From: Clostridiales bacterium
Lineage (GTDB): Bacteria > Bacillota > Clostridia > Lachnospirales > Lachnospiraceae
DNA length: 64,000 nucleotides
Reading direction: 5' to 3'
Assembly (NCBI GenBank): GCA_029010495.1
Contig: JAQXKO010000009.1
Location: forward strand, 1-64,000
Shown here one piece after another: positions 46,202 through 56,204 of this stretch. The translations under genes and the position numbers were made by a program. Numbering within the stretch: the first letter of the stretch is position 1; each line of letters begins with the position of its first letter. The notes beneath the pieces are model-generated. The model was not told where the DNA came from and searched no databases. It worked only from the letters and a program-made list of their open reading frames with translations.

Positions 46202-48850
46202 TCACAATTTTTTGTCGATTATCTCTTTTTGAAGTTTGTAAAGCAAATTAAGTGCTTCCACAGGCGTCATATTGGCAATATCGGCACATGCAATTCTGTC
46301 GGTAATAATTTTATAGCTCGTTCCCAGAAGCGAATCATCAAACAACGACATTTGGGAATAATCGTCATTTTTACTCTTTAAGCTTTTACGTGAGGATGCT
46401 TCTGCAAGCATTTTGACATTGCCTGTTATTGAAGTATCCTGAAGCTCATCACATATTTCCCTTGCCCTCTGCAATACCTCGTTAGGCACACCAGCAAGAC
46501 GTGCAACCTGTATACCGTAGCTTTTATCGGCTCCGCCTCTTACAATCTTTCTTAGAAATACAATATCTTCGCCGGATTCCCTTACGGCTATACAATAGTT
46601 AACAACACCGCTCAGCTTGCCCTCAAGCTCGGTAAGCTCATGATAATGAGTTGCAAACAGTGTTTTGGCGCCAAGGTGTCTGCTTTTAGTAATATGCTCG
46701 ATTACTGCCCAGGCAATTGAAAGACCGTCGTAGGTTGAGGTTCCCCTTCCTATTTCATCAAGAACAAGAAGGCTTTTCGGTGTTGCATTTTTAAGAATAT
46801 TGGCAACCTCTGACATTTCAACCATAAAGGTGGACTGACCGCTTGCCAGATCATCCGACGCTCCGACTCTTGTAAATATCCTGTCACATATACCTATTGC
46901 AGCCTTCTTTGCAGGAACAAACGAACCGATGTGGGCCATAAGTGTTATGAGAGCCGTCTGCCTCATATATGTTGATTTGCCTGCCATATTAGGTCCGGTG
47001 ATAACTGCAATTTTATTGTCTTTAGTATCAAGGTATGTATCATTTTCGATAAACATACTGTTACTGATGTTCTCAATTACCGGATGTCTGCCCTCTTTGA
47101 TATTGATAATTCCGCTGTCGTTGATTACCGGACATACATAATTATATCTTTCTGCAACATATGCAAGAGAGGCAAACGTATCTATGGCTGCGACAGCCTT
47201 GGCTGTTTTTTTGATTCTATCGACACATGAAGCAATTTTCACTCTGATTTCCGAAAACAAAGCATACTCCAGACCGAACAGCTTGTCCTCAGCATTAAGA
47301 ATAGTGTCCTCAAGCTCCTTAAGTTTGGAGGTCGTATAACGCTCTGCATTTGAAAGCGTCTGCTTACGCATCCAGTCATCAGGCACAAGCTCCTTATAAG
47401 AATTTGTTACTTCAAAATAATAACCGAAAACCCTGTTAAACTTTATCCTGAGATTTTTAATACCGGTTTCTTCCCTCACCTGGCCTTCAAGCTCAAGAAG
47501 CCATTTCTTTCCCTCTGTTTTGGCCACACGCAGTCTGTCAACCTCTTCATTGAAGCCCTCTTTGATTATTCCTCCTTCTTTAACAGTTACGGGCGGTTCA
47601 TCATCAATTGAAATATCAATAAGCTCATAAACGTCCTCAAGTGTATCGAGATTATTGTATGTTTCGATTGCGAGCTTCGATTTAAATTCAGAAAGAAGTG
47701 TTTTAAGATGAGGAAGCATTTTAAGAGAATTTTTAAACGAAACTAAATCTCTTGGTCCTGCACTGTTATATGAAATTCGTCCGATAAGTCTTTCCAGGTC
47801 ATAAATCGTACTCAGATATTCCCTTATTTCCTCACGGCTGATTACATTTTGATTATATTCTTTTATGAAATTCTGTCGTTCAATAATCTCAAGAGGGTCG
47901 ATAAGCGGCTGCTCAATAAATAATCTTAATAATCTGGCACCCATTGCAGTTTTGGTCTTATCAAGCACCCACAGAAGTGAACCGCGCTTTGTCTTCTCTC
48001 TCATGGTTTCACAAAGCTCCAGATTCCTTCTTGTTGCAGAATCAAGAATCATATATTTTCCTGTCCTGTAAACCTTAAGCTCGGTTATGTGGGATAGTTC
48101 CATTTTAAGATTATCAATCAGATATAGCAGAGTTGTTCCCGCAGAATGAGCTCCTGCCGTCATATCCATAAGTCCAAGGTTTGCAATGCCCTGAACATGA
48201 AAATGTCTGCAGAGGTTTTCAACACAATTATCATAATCAATAAGCCTGTCCTCAAGAATTGTCACGGGAATATTAAATTTGTCCTTAATCTCATCAATAC
48301 TTACATCGCTCATTAACATTGCAGAATTACAGATAAGCTCGGAAGGTGAAAATTTATTAATCTCATCTGTCAATTCCCTTGAAGACTCAACAACAGTCGT
48401 ATAGAAATCACCTGTCGTAACATCAACTGTCGTAACACCGTATATGGTCTGATCCCAAATCACGCACATCAGATAATTATTTTCAGTTTCATCAAGCGAC
48501 ATTGTTGAAGTGTTTGTTCCGGGCGTAACAATCCTTACTACCTCACGTTTTACCATTCCTTTGGCAAGCTTCGGGTCCTCAACCTGTTCGCATATTGCAA
48601 CCTTATGACCGTTGTTTACAAGCTTTGTTATATATGTCTCCGCAGCGTGAAACGGAACACCGCACATAGGCGCTCTTTCTTCCAATCCGCAGCTTTTCCC
48701 TGTCAATGTCAATTCCAGTTCTCTTGATACAAGAATGGCATCATCATAAAACATCTCATAAAAGTCTCCGAGCCTGTAAAACAGAATTGCATCCCCGACA
48801 CTTTTCTTTGTTTCAAGATAATGTACCATCATTGGTGTAAGTTCAGCCAT
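46202..48850 (-). CDS. mutS: DNA mismatch repair protein MutS
   Basis: 882 residues from ATG 48850 (GGAGG 5 bases upstream; TTG 48862 lies within that site). The mismatch-reading motif FYEMF is in the N-terminal domain. Connector and lever domains follow, then the ATPase with Walker A GPNMAGKSTYMR and DEIGRGTSTYDG. The C-terminal helix-hairpin region and the MTPVEALNLLYKL tail are present. It is the last gene of the long housekeeping cluster. mutL is not adjacent. Confidence 0.97.
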   Translation of the reverse strand: MAELTPMMVHYLETKKSVGDAILFYRLGDFYEMFYDDAILVSRELELTLTGKSCGLEERAPMCGVPFHAAETYITKLVNNGHKVAICEQVEDPKLAKGMVKREVVRIVTPGTNTSTMSLDETENNYLMCVIWDQTIYGVTTVDVTTGDFYTTVVESSRELTDEINKFSPSELICNSAMLMSDVSIDEIKDKFNIPVTILEDRLIDYDNCVENLCRHFHVQGIANLGLMDMTAGAHSAGTTLLYLIDNLKMELSHITELKVYRTGKYMILDSATRRNLELCETMREKTKRGSLLWVLDKTKTAMGARLLRLFIEQPLIDPLEIIERQNFIKEYNQNVISREEIREYLSTIYDLERLIGRISYNSAGPRDLVSFKNSLKMLPHLKTLLSEFKSKLAIETYNNLDTLEDVYELIDISIDDEPPVTVKEGGIIKEGFNEEVDRLRVAKTEGKKWLLELEGQVREETGIKNLRIKFNRVFGYYFEVTNSYKELVPDDWMRKQTLSNAERYTTSKLKELEDTILNAEDKLFGLEYALFSEIRVKIASCVDRIKKTAKAVAAIDTFASLAYVAERYNYVCPVINDSGIINIKEGRHPVIENISNSMFIENDTYLDTKDNKIAVITGPNMAGKSTYMRQTALITLMAHIGSFVPAKKAAIGICDRIFTRVGASDDLASGQSTFMVEMSEVANILKNATPKSLLVLDEIGRGTSTYDGLSIAWAVIEHITKSRHLGAKTLFATHYHELTELEGKLSGVVNYCIAVRESGEDIVFLRKIVRGGADKSYGIQVARLAGVPNEVLQRAREICDELQDTSITGNVKMLAEASSRKSLKSKNDDYSQMSLFDDSLLGTSYKIITDRIACADIANMTPVEALNLLYKLQKEIIDKKL

Positions 48851-48862
48851 TGTATCCTCCAA

Positions 48863-49345
48863 TTATTTTCTTTCGGTAAACCCCATGTCCTCTATCAGGT
48901 TATCTCCGTCTGCAGCTGTTGTGGCAAGCCTGTCACACAGTTCATTCTGCATATGACCTGCATGTCCCTTCACCCAAATAAATGAAACGTTATGCTTTGA
49001 CACAAGCTCATCAAGCTTCATCCACAGGTCATAATTAAGACGCATGACGCTTCCGTCCTTAAAGCCTTTTTTTCTCCATGTGCTAATCCAGTCTTTATTA
49101 TATGCATTTACAACATACTGACTGTCAGAATAAACATTTACGTCACATTTTTTTGTAAGCATTGACAGACCTTTTATTACTGCCATCAGTTCCATTCTGT
49201 TATTTGTGGTTTGAATATATCCCTGACTGTATTCTCGTGTATGAAGCCTGCCCGCAGAATCAACATATTCCAAAACCACTCCGTATCCTCCGGGTCCGTT
49301 AGGATTACCCCTTGCGGCACCGTCCGTATAAATATCTACATGCAT
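48863..49345 (-). CDS. rnhA: Ribonuclease HI
   Basis: 160 residues. The four carboxylates are visible in YTDGAARGNP, NRMELMAVI, VYSDSQYV and LCDRLA, and KGHAGH supplies the active-site His. It degrades RNA in RNA-DNA hybrids. Its start lies 2 bp from the stop of the membrane MutS-like gene, and mutS follows, so repair functions are grouped. A separate RNase HII gene (rnhB) is also in the window. Confidence 0.95.
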   Translation of the reverse strand: MHVDIYTDGAARGNPNGPGGYGVVLEYVDSAGRLHTREYSQGYIQTTNNRMELMAVIKGLSMLTKKCDVNVYSDSQYVVNAYNKDWISTWRKKGFKDGSVMRLNYDLWMKLDELVSKHNVSFIWVKGHAGHMQNELCDRLATTAADGDNLIEDMGFTERK

Positions 49346-49347
49346 AT

Positions 49348-51003
49348 CTACTCCCGTTCCTTAAGCTGATTACAAAGCTTAAAGCTTTCTTCTAATATTT
49401 CAGAAGGATAACCGCATCTTTCCAAGAGTCTGATTGCATTATTGGTATAATTTGTACCCTTCCTAATTTTATAATCAAATATATTATTAATATCCTCTAT
49501 ATTTTCACAGAAATAATAATTCTCATACAAGCCTTTTAACAGCTCCACAAGCTCAACATCATGAGTAGCTGCGATTATAATTGCATTTTTACTTTCAAGA
49601 TATTTTAATATCTGGGAAGAAGCCGCTACTCTCTCCAATGTATTTGTACCGCGAAGTATTTCGTCAATACACAGAAGCAGAGGAATATTTCCTTCATAAT
49701 CAATTATTTCTTTTATATGTCTGATTTCAGCCATATAATAGCTTTCGCCCTCAAGTATACTGTCTGTAATCTTCATTGACGAAGTAAGATAAAACAACGA
49801 TGCGCTATAATTTTCTGCGCATACAAAGCCCAATGTCTGTGCAAGCAGCACATTAAGTCCTATCATTCTCAGGTAAGTTGATTTACCTGATGCATTTGAA
49901 CCGGTAATAAGCATACACTTATCAGTAATGCAATCGTTTGAAACAGGATTATTCAACAGAGGATGATACATTTTTTCGGAATTAATGTGTAATTTATCAT
50001 CAAATTCCGGTACACAGTAATACGGAAGTGCAGCTTTTACCGATGCGGAATTTAATGCAAGCTCAAGCTCACCGAATAATTTATAAAGCAGAATCAGCTC
50101 ATTTTCATACTTTTTAAGATTATTTACCGAAATATTAAATTTAATAATATCAATATGAGTCAGAAACTTCAGATAATCGGTAAGAATCTCAAAAATTGAT
50201 TCAACCTCACTTTTCGGAGCTATAAGCCATGTATTATTTTTAAACCTGCCGAATTTTGCCGAAAGATTTTTTATTTTATCAAATTGTTTTACTGTTTCAC
50301 TGTTCCTATCGGGTTTGTTTTTTAATATATCCTCCGAAATCTTACAAGAAGCATCAATTAGTACCGTGAGTATCAGCATTGCATTGATATAACCGGAAAT
50401 GCTGCTTTTCTTTTTAAAGTAAGTAACAGAATTAACACAGGCCGCCATCAGGCATAAAAATATGCCGATATCCGGTAAAAAAAACATCATAACAAATGTT
50501 GCAAGAAAGATGAAAAGACTTATAATATGAAATACGGTATCATCCGCTTTAACATTTTTCAGGTTATGAATGCATTCTATTACATTAACTTTGTCATATT
50601 TTTTAATGGACATAAGAAGATATCTTAAATCCATAGTGTTATCAAGGTCTTTAAGCTCCTCGGACAGCCTGTTACGTTTTAAAAGCTCTTTTGTATCATA
50701 TACGGGCTTATGAAGAGAATAATATAAATATTCCTCTCCGACAGCGCTTAATGTTCCGTTAATCGCAAGAAAAAGCTCGTCTGTGTTAAAATCCTCAAAT
50801 ATACTGTTATTTATTTCAGTATCAAAATACCCGGGAACCTCCTTCAGCTTCTTAAGATGCTCATTATTATTACCGTCAGGGTATAATTTGCCGAATCTCT
50901 CACGAATTGTTTTAATACGTTCTCTTCTGTTCTCAATTTTCTGTCTTATTACAATATAAACAGATATTGCTAAAAAGACACTTATTCCGATAAGCCACTC
51001 CAT
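49348..51003 (-). CDS. Membrane-anchored MutS-like ATPase
   Basis: 551 residues. One N-terminal helix (~3-20) and a central hydrophobic pair (~160-200) embed it in the membrane. A lever-like helical region follows, then a MutS-type ATPase with Walker A TGSNASGKSTYLRM, Walker B LLLCIDEILRGTNT and AATHD. The mismatch-recognition domain I of MutS and the Smr nuclease of MutS2 are both missing. Such proteins are widespread in Firmicutes but unassigned in function. It may act on membrane-near DNA structures or on something other than DNA. Confidence 0.8.
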   Translation of the reverse strand: MEWLIGISVFLAISVYIVIRQKIENRRERIKTIRERFGKLYPDGNNNEHLKKLKEVPGYFDTEINNSIFEDFNTDELFLAINGTLSAVGEEYLYYSLHKPVYDTKELLKRNRLSEELKDLDNTMDLRYLLMSIKKYDKVNVIECIHNLKNVKADDTVFHIISLFIFLATFVMMFFLPDIGIFLCLMAACVNSVTYFKKKSSISGYINAMLILTVLIDASCKISEDILKNKPDRNSETVKQFDKIKNLSAKFGRFKNNTWLIAPKSEVESIFEILTDYLKFLTHIDIIKFNISVNNLKKYENELILLYKLFGELELALNSASVKAALPYYCVPEFDDKLHINSEKMYHPLLNNPVSNDCITDKCMLITGSNASGKSTYLRMIGLNVLLAQTLGFVCAENYSASLFYLTSSMKITDSILEGESYYMAEIRHIKEIIDYEGNIPLLLCIDEILRGTNTLERVAASSQILKYLESKNAIIIAATHDVELVELLKGLYENYYFCENIEDINNIFDYKIRKGTNYTNNAIRLLERCGYPSEILEESFKLCNQLKERE

Positions 51004-51043
51004 ATATTCTCTCCATTAAAACAAATCATTTGTGCATAAGAAA

Positions 51044-51352
51044 TTAATCATCAGTACCATTATCTGTTTTGCCCGGCAAATCAGCCTCGGAATCATCGTT
51101 TAAATTATTGTTATCCGGCAGATTATCATTTACATAAACACCGTATCCGGCACTGAACCTGTTTGGTCTGATAATTGTGGATTCAATAACACCGTCTTCT
51201 TCGGCTCCATTATTTATTATCGTAACATTTGATACATGCTGATATTTATCAACGTCCTTTGCAGCTTTCTTTAATCCGTTTGAAGGAACGATGCATATAA
51301 TAATTATCAAAAACAATATAACAGCTGCTTCAATCTTTAATGTCTTATTCAT
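51044..51352 (-). CDS. Small single-span membrane protein
   Basis: 102 residues from ATG 51352 (GGAGG 5 bases upstream). An N-terminal helix (~5-25) is followed by a polar, Asn- and Asp-rich extracellular tail with no known domain. It sits between spoIVA and the MutS-like gene in the same direction. Function unknown; a sporulation role is possible only by neighbourhood. Confidence 0.6.
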   Translation of the reverse strand: MNKTLKIEAAVILFLIIIICIVPSNGLKKAAKDVDKYQHVSNVTIINNGAEEDGVIESTIIRPNRFSAGYGVYVNDNLPDNNNLNDDSEADLPGKTDNGTDD

Positions 51353-51378
51353 ATGTTCCTCCATTTAATAAATTTGTA

Positions 51379-52845
51379 TTAAATTATAAAGCAGACAAGA
51401 TTTGAGCTTTCATTTACAATTTTAACAAGAGAATTTTTAATCTTGTTCTTTGCTTCCTCATCAAGAGAATTCAGCTTTGAATTAATTTCATCAGTAATAA
51501 GCTCTCCGAGAGTTTTACCGAAAATATTAGTATCAAGCAGCATTTTGCGGTCTGTTGTATCATTTATAAAATCATATAAATCTCTTGCCTGATGCTCATT
51601 GCCGATAATAGGCTCTATCTGAGTATTAATGTCTGTTTTAATAATATGCATGCACGGAGCATAAGCATTTATCTTGACTCCGTATTTACCGCTCTTCGTT
51701 ATAAGTCCCGGCTTATCAACCAACACCTCATTAATATCAGGGTACAACACACCATATCCGGATTCATTACATTCGAGAAGCGCTTTTTTAATCTGCTTAT
51801 AACCTGCTGCCTCATTTATAAGATTTTTTACCGCAAGTACATATTCTGTTTCATTTTCTATGTTCATTCCTGTTGAACTGCTTATTATATCATAAAAGCT
51901 CTTTCGGGAAGTTTTTATATCATACCACACTTTACCGGTTGAAAGTCCCGAATCCTTTAGTGTAACACCCAAAATATCATCGCTGTCTAAATTATCAACG
52001 GAATTAACATCACCCATACATTTTATGTTACTGCAAATATCCCTGCAGACCTTCATCAGTTCTTCTTTAAGAGAAGAATTATCCTCCAGAAGATAACAAT
52101 ACTCCGGAATATTGAAATTAATCTCACTTACCGGGAAATTGTGAAGAAGGTTATCAAAAATAATATCAATATCGTTTTTTGAGAGCTGTTCAACGTTCAT
52201 AGGAATAACACATGTTCCGTATTCCTCAGACATATTGTCTGCAAGCTCCTTAACCTCTTTGGAATATGGCTTATTAGTATTCAGAATAATTACAAACGGT
52301 TTATCGGAATTTTTCAGTTCACTGACAGACTGTCTCTCAGCCTCAAGGTAGCCTTCTCTTTCAATCTCTGTCACGCTTCCGTCAGTAGTAATCATCAGAC
52401 ACAACGTTGAATGGTTATGTATAACCTTCTGGGTACCAATCCTGGCAGCTTCCGGCAGCGGAATAAGCTCATCGCTCCAGGGAGTTTTAACCATACGCGG
52501 TCTGCCGTCCACCTTATCTCCCGTCGCACCCCTGACCATATACCCGACACAGTCAATCACACGAAGCTTAATCTTTTTATTTATATCTTTTGCAATATTT
52601 ATTTCAACAGCTTTTTTAGGAATAAACTTAGGCTCCGTTGTAGTAATCTGTGAACCGATTCCTGATACGGGAATCTCATCCAGCAGCTCTTCTTTCATGG
52701 CACCGTCAAGCTTATCAATAAAAAACTCTTCAATAAAACGTCTTACAAAAGTACTCTTACCCGTTCTTACAGGACCGACAACTCCCAGATAAATTTCACC
52801 GTCTGTTCTGGAAATAATGTCCTGATAAATTGAAATATCCTTCAT
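51379..52845 (-). CDS. spoIVA: Stage IV sporulation protein A
   Basis: 488 residues. It begins MKDISIYQDI and has the ATPase P-loop GPVRTGKST at ~23-31 with the DCVGYMV segment as switch; the chain ends in the hydrophobic LVCFII expected for the SpoVM-contacting C-terminus. SpoIVA polymerises with ATP on the forespore surface to form the coat base layer, so the organism has at least part of the sporulation programme. A sigma-E-like promoter overlaps the end of plsY. Confidence 0.95.
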   Translation of the reverse strand: MKDISIYQDIISRTDGEIYLGVVGPVRTGKSTFVRRFIEEFFIDKLDGAMKEELLDEIPVSGIGSQITTTEPKFIPKKAVEINIAKDINKKIKLRVIDCVGYMVRGATGDKVDGRPRMVKTPWSDELIPLPEAARIGTQKVIHNHSTLCLMITTDGSVTEIEREGYLEAERQSVSELKNSDKPFVIILNTNKPYSKEVKELADNMSEEYGTCVIPMNVEQLSKNDIDIIFDNLLHNFPVSEINFNIPEYCYLLEDNSSLKEELMKVCRDICSNIKCMGDVNSVDNLDSDDILGVTLKDSGLSTGKVWYDIKTSRKSFYDIISSSTGMNIENETEYVLAVKNLINEAAGYKQIKKALLECNESGYGVLYPDINEVLVDKPGLITKSGKYGVKINAYAPCMHIIKTDINTQIEPIIGNEHQARDLYDFINDTTDRKMLLDTNIFGKTLGELITDEINSKLNSLDEEAKNKIKNSLVKIVNESSNLVCFII

Positions 52846-52855
52846 AAAAATATCC

Positions 52856-52884
52856 CCCTGTCTGTAATACTATATATGACAGGG
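52856..52884 (-). other. Hairpin in the spoIVA leader
   Basis: CCCTGTC / GACAGGG, a 7-bp stem with a 15-nt loop. Its 3' arm runs into the GGGGG ribosome binding site of spoIVA, so it could dampen translation of read-through transcripts. No T-run follows. Confidence 0.45.
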
Positions 52885-52899
52885 AGTTATTAATTATTC
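52871..52899 (-). promoter_or_regulatory. Candidate sigma-E promoter of spoIVA
   Basis: GAATAAT, 14 bp, CATATATA on the minus strand fits the B. subtilis sigma-E pattern (KMATATT, 13-15 bp, CATACAnT) in 6 of 7 and 5 of 7 informative positions. spoIVA is sigma-E dependent in B. subtilis. Confidence 0.4.
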
Positions 52900-53535
52900 T
52901 GCTTTTGTCCTCTTTTGACGAATTTTATTTTCAGTACCGTTTAAAAGTCTGGAAATATTTGAACGATGCATATAAAATGCTGAAATTGTATAAAGCAGAG
53001 TCACTATAAGCATGTGAATAAAGTTTGTATTATAATCCAGGATATATGAACGTATTGTAACCCACACCGGAAATAAAACAGCAATTACAAGAGAGCCGAC
53101 AGATACATATTTTGTTGAATATACTACAGCAAAAAACAAAGCAAGTCCGACAATAATTATCCATGGATCATACACAGCCATTACGGCGCTCATTGCAGCA
53201 ATTCCCTTTCCGCCGTGAAAACCAAGCCAGAATGGGTAGCAGTGACCGAGGACCGCACCATATCCGGTATATAAGCCAAGAAGATTCGCATAGTTTTCTC
53301 CCGAAAATATTACATACATCACAAAATATACGGGTATTGCCACCTTCAAAAAGTCACCGATAAATGTTGCCATGCCCCACTTTCTGCCAAGCACACGCAT
53401 TACATTTGTAGTTCCGAGATTACCGCTTCCTTTTTCCTTTAAATTAACATTACATATTTTGCCGCAAATATACGCCGTAGAAATGTTACCGCAAAGGTAT
53501 CCGACTATAAGACAAATAAATATTTTTATTAACAT
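52894..53535 (-). CDS. plsY: Glycerol-3-phosphate acyltransferase PlsY
   Basis: 213 residues, about five to seven membrane helices. Conserved motifs are GSGNLGTTNVMRVLG and GHCYPFWLGFHGGKGIA. It transfers acyl groups from acyl phosphate to glycerol 3-phosphate, the first step of phospholipid synthesis. It follows der by 17 bp. Confidence 0.95.
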   Translation of the reverse strand: MLIKIFICLIVGYLCGNISTAYICGKICNVNLKEKGSGNLGTTNVMRVLGRKWGMATFIGDFLKVAIPVYFVMYVIFSGENYANLLGLYTGYGAVLGHCYPFWLGFHGGKGIAAMSAVMAVYDPWIIIVGLALFFAVVYSTKYVSVGSLVIAVLFPVWVTIRSYILDYNTNFIHMLIVTLLYTISAFYMHRSNISRLLNGTENKIRQKRTKAE

Positions 53536-53552
53536 CCGATTTATCCTCTTGA

Positions 53553-54878
53553 TTAATCATTTTCATTTTTTTCTCTGATGATAAATTTAAGGCTGGTACC
53601 CTTAAAACCAAATGCTTCCCTGATTTTATTTTCAAGATATCTTACATATGAGAAATGCATAAGCTCTTTATCATTCACAAATATCACAAAGGTAGGCGGT
53701 TTCACGGAAACCTGCGTCATATAATAAATCTTAAGCCTTTTACCCTTATCACTTGGCGGTTGTGAAAGAGCAACAGCCTCCATAAGTATTTCATTAATGA
53801 CGCCTGTTTTAATTCTCAGATTCTGATTCTGTATTACGGTTTCAATACACTCAAAAAGCCTGCCCATCCTCTGTCCTGTAAGCGCAGATATAAATATTAC
53901 CTCCGCATATGGCATAAACGAAAGTATATCCCTTATTTTCTTTTCATGCTCATAGACAGATTTATCAGTCTTTTCAATAGAATCCCATTTATTGACGGCA
54001 ACTATTATTCCCTTTCCCCTGTCATGCGCAATACCTGCAATTTTGGCATCCTGTTCGGTAACGCCTTCGCCGGCATCTATAACTACCACAACCACATCTG
54101 CACGCTCAACCGCACTGACCGTTCTTATTATGGAAAACTTTTCAATTTCCTCTTTAATCTTTGATTTACGTCTAAGTCCTGCCGTATCAATAAATACATA
54201 TTCCCTGCCATCATACTTTAATGATGTATCTATGGCATCACGTGTTGTACCGGCGATATCAGATACTATACATCTGTTTTCGCCGAGCAGCCTGTTTACA
54301 ATTGAGGATTTTCCGACATTAGGTTTTCCGACAATTGCAATTCTCGGTCTTTCATCCTCCTCTTCTTCTGATGAAGTATCGGGAAAATGCTTTACAATCT
54401 CATCAAGAAGCTCGCCGAAGCCCATTCTGTTTGCTGCTGAAACAGGAATCGGTTCACCGATGCCAAGATTATAAAACTCATACACGTCTGCCATATATTT
54501 TTCGAAGCTGTCAACCTTATTAACAGTTAAAATAACAGGCTTCTTTGATTTTCTGAGCATGTCACAGACTTTTCCGTCAGCATCCACAAGCCCCTGTCTG
54601 ACATCAGTAATAAATACAATAACATCTGCTGTTGCAATTGCAATTTCAGCCTGTTCCCGCATATATTTTAACATCATATCCTTACTTTCAGGCTCAATAC
54701 CGCCTGTATCAATCATGGTAAATGATTTATCAAGCCATGTGACATCAGCATAAATCCGGTCTCTTGTCACTCCCGGAGTATCCTTTACAATGCTGATTCT
54801 TTCTCCTGCAAGTGCATTAAAAAGCGTTGATTTACCTACATTAGGTCTTCCAACTATTGCTACTATCGGTTTACTCAT
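53553..54878 (-). CDS. der: Ribosome biogenesis GTPase Der (EngA)
   Basis: 441 residues. Two GTPase domains in tandem (GRPNVGKSTLFN with DTGGIEP, then GKPNVGKSSIVN with DTAGLRRK) are followed by the C-terminal KH-like domain. It acts in 50S subunit maturation. ATG 54878 gives the family start MSKPIVAIVG; GTG 54884 is the alternative. Confidence 0.97.
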   Translation of the reverse strand: MSKPIVAIVGRPNVGKSTLFNALAGERISIVKDTPGVTRDRIYADVTWLDKSFTMIDTGGIEPESKDMMLKYMREQAEIAIATADVIVFITDVRQGLVDADGKVCDMLRKSKKPVILTVNKVDSFEKYMADVYEFYNLGIGEPIPVSAANRMGFGELLDEIVKHFPDTSSEEEEDERPRIAIVGKPNVGKSSIVNRLLGENRCIVSDIAGTTRDAIDTSLKYDGREYVFIDTAGLRRKSKIKEEIEKFSIIRTVSAVERADVVVVVIDAGEGVTEQDAKIAGIAHDRGKGIIVAVNKWDSIEKTDKSVYEHEKKIRDILSFMPYAEVIFISALTGQRMGRLFECIETVIQNQNLRIKTGVINEILMEAVALSQPPSDKGKRLKIYYMTQVSVKPPTFVIFVNDKELMHFSYVRYLENKIREAFGFKGTSLKFIIREKNEND

Positions 54879-54890
54879 ATTCACCTCGTG

Positions 54891-56201
54891 TTATTCTATA
54901 ATTGATTCAACAAATGATTTCCCGTTGATTTTTACAATTCTGACTTTGATATTCAAAGTCTTTTCAATATCATCAACAGTCATATCATCAAGTAAAACAT
55001 CTTCGCCCTGTCTCAATAAGTTTTCGGGAAGCAAAAGATGTTCACCTAATTCCATATTCCTTAGCTGCTCTGATATGTCACGGCCTGTCAACAGCCCGGC
55101 GACAGTAATTCTTCCTCCGAAGAAATTATTTTTAATACAGTACACATTGACTTTTATATTTTTATATAACTTGGTAACCATATTGCAGAGATTACATATA
55201 TACGGATAAGCCATTTCACCCGTGGCAATAGAAACATTTCTGATTCTGTCATCCGGAATGGCATACTCAAGCTCTTCCTTGACCTCTTCAATGAGGCTGC
55301 GAAGCATACCTACGCCGTTTTCAATCTGCATATAGCCTTCATAATACTCTTCGCCCGGAATCTCACCTCCGGCAAGCACATACCATTCATCGGATGCATA
55401 ACAGAATCTGGTGCCAAAGTTTTCAAGACATATTTTCTGCCAATAATCAATTGTCGCAAGAACCTTTAAGGCATCCTCTTTTTCAAAAGGTAGAAGATTG
55501 CTTAAGCCCTCCCTGTAAGCAGTCAGTCCGACAGGTACAACAGAAAGGCTCTGCATATTCGGGATATACTGCGTTAAATCATGAATTGTATTACTAAGCT
55601 CTTCACCATCATTAATTCCCTTACATAATACAATCTGCCCATTCATTGTAATGTTGTTTTTATTAAATACGTCAAGATATTTTAAGCACTCTCCGGCAAA
55701 TCGGTTGTGAAGCATCTCACAGCGAAGCTTTTTATTTGTTGTATGAATGCTGATATTAATCGGAGAAAGATGATAGTAGCATATTCTCTCTACATCTTTT
55801 TCCTTAAGATTAGTCATTGTAATATAATTACCCTGAAGAAATGATAATCTTGAATCATCATCCTTGAAATAAATGGTATCACGCATTCCCTTTGGATTTT
55901 GGTCTATAAAGCAGAAAACACAATTATTATAACAACTCCTGTATGAATCCATAAGAGATTCACTGAATTCAAGGCCTATTTCCTCATCCTCATCTTTATC
56001 TATCAGAATATGCTCTTCCTCGCCGTTACAGTGGCGGATAAGCAGTCTGACAGCCTCATTCACCTCATAATAATGAAAATCAAGAACATCCTGTATTTCA
56101 TGATCATCTATCTTTAGTAATATATCACCGGGTTTAATTCCCGCCGTATCGGCCGGAGAATTAATCCTGACATCTGTTATTAAATGTTCATATTTTTCCA
56201 T
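54891..56201 (-). CDS. DUF512 protein with PDZ and radical SAM-like domains
   Basis: 436 residues. An N-terminal PDZ-like part (INSPADTAGIKPGDILL) is followed by a cysteine motif CYNNCVFCFIDQ (C-x3-C-x2-C), the mark of radical SAM enzymes, and NPKGMRDTIYFKDDDSRLSF. The C-terminal DUF512 domain holds GYMQIENGVGMLR. Family function is unknown. The start has only a weak binding site, directly after the preceding pgeF stop (TAG-TAA-ATG), so translation is probably coupled. Confidence 0.88.
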   Translation of the reverse strand: MEKYEHLITDVRINSPADTAGIKPGDILLKIDDHEIQDVLDFHYYEVNEAVRLLIRHCNGEEEHILIDKDEDEEIGLEFSESLMDSYRSCYNNCVFCFIDQNPKGMRDTIYFKDDDSRLSFLQGNYITMTNLKEKDVERICYYHLSPINISIHTTNKKLRCEMLHNRFAGECLKYLDVFNKNNITMNGQIVLCKGINDGEELSNTIHDLTQYIPNMQSLSVVPVGLTAYREGLSNLLPFEKEDALKVLATIDYWQKICLENFGTRFCYASDEWYVLAGGEIPGEEYYEGYMQIENGVGMLRSLIEEVKEELEYAIPDDRIRNVSIATGEMAYPYICNLCNMVTKLYKNIKVNVYCIKNNFFGGRITVAGLLTGRDISEQLRNMELGEHLLLPENLLRQGEDVLLDDMTVDDIEKTLNIKVRIVKINGKSFVESIIE

Positions 56202-56204
56202 TTA

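Noticed and set aside
46185-46212. Hairpin at the end of mutS as terminator
   Set aside because: AT-only 9-bp stem overlapping the stop codon, with no T-run on the minus strand.
53992-54474. Plus-strand open frame of 160 codons opposite der
   Set aside because: It is Ser/Thr-rich with no start signal; der on the other strand is unambiguous.
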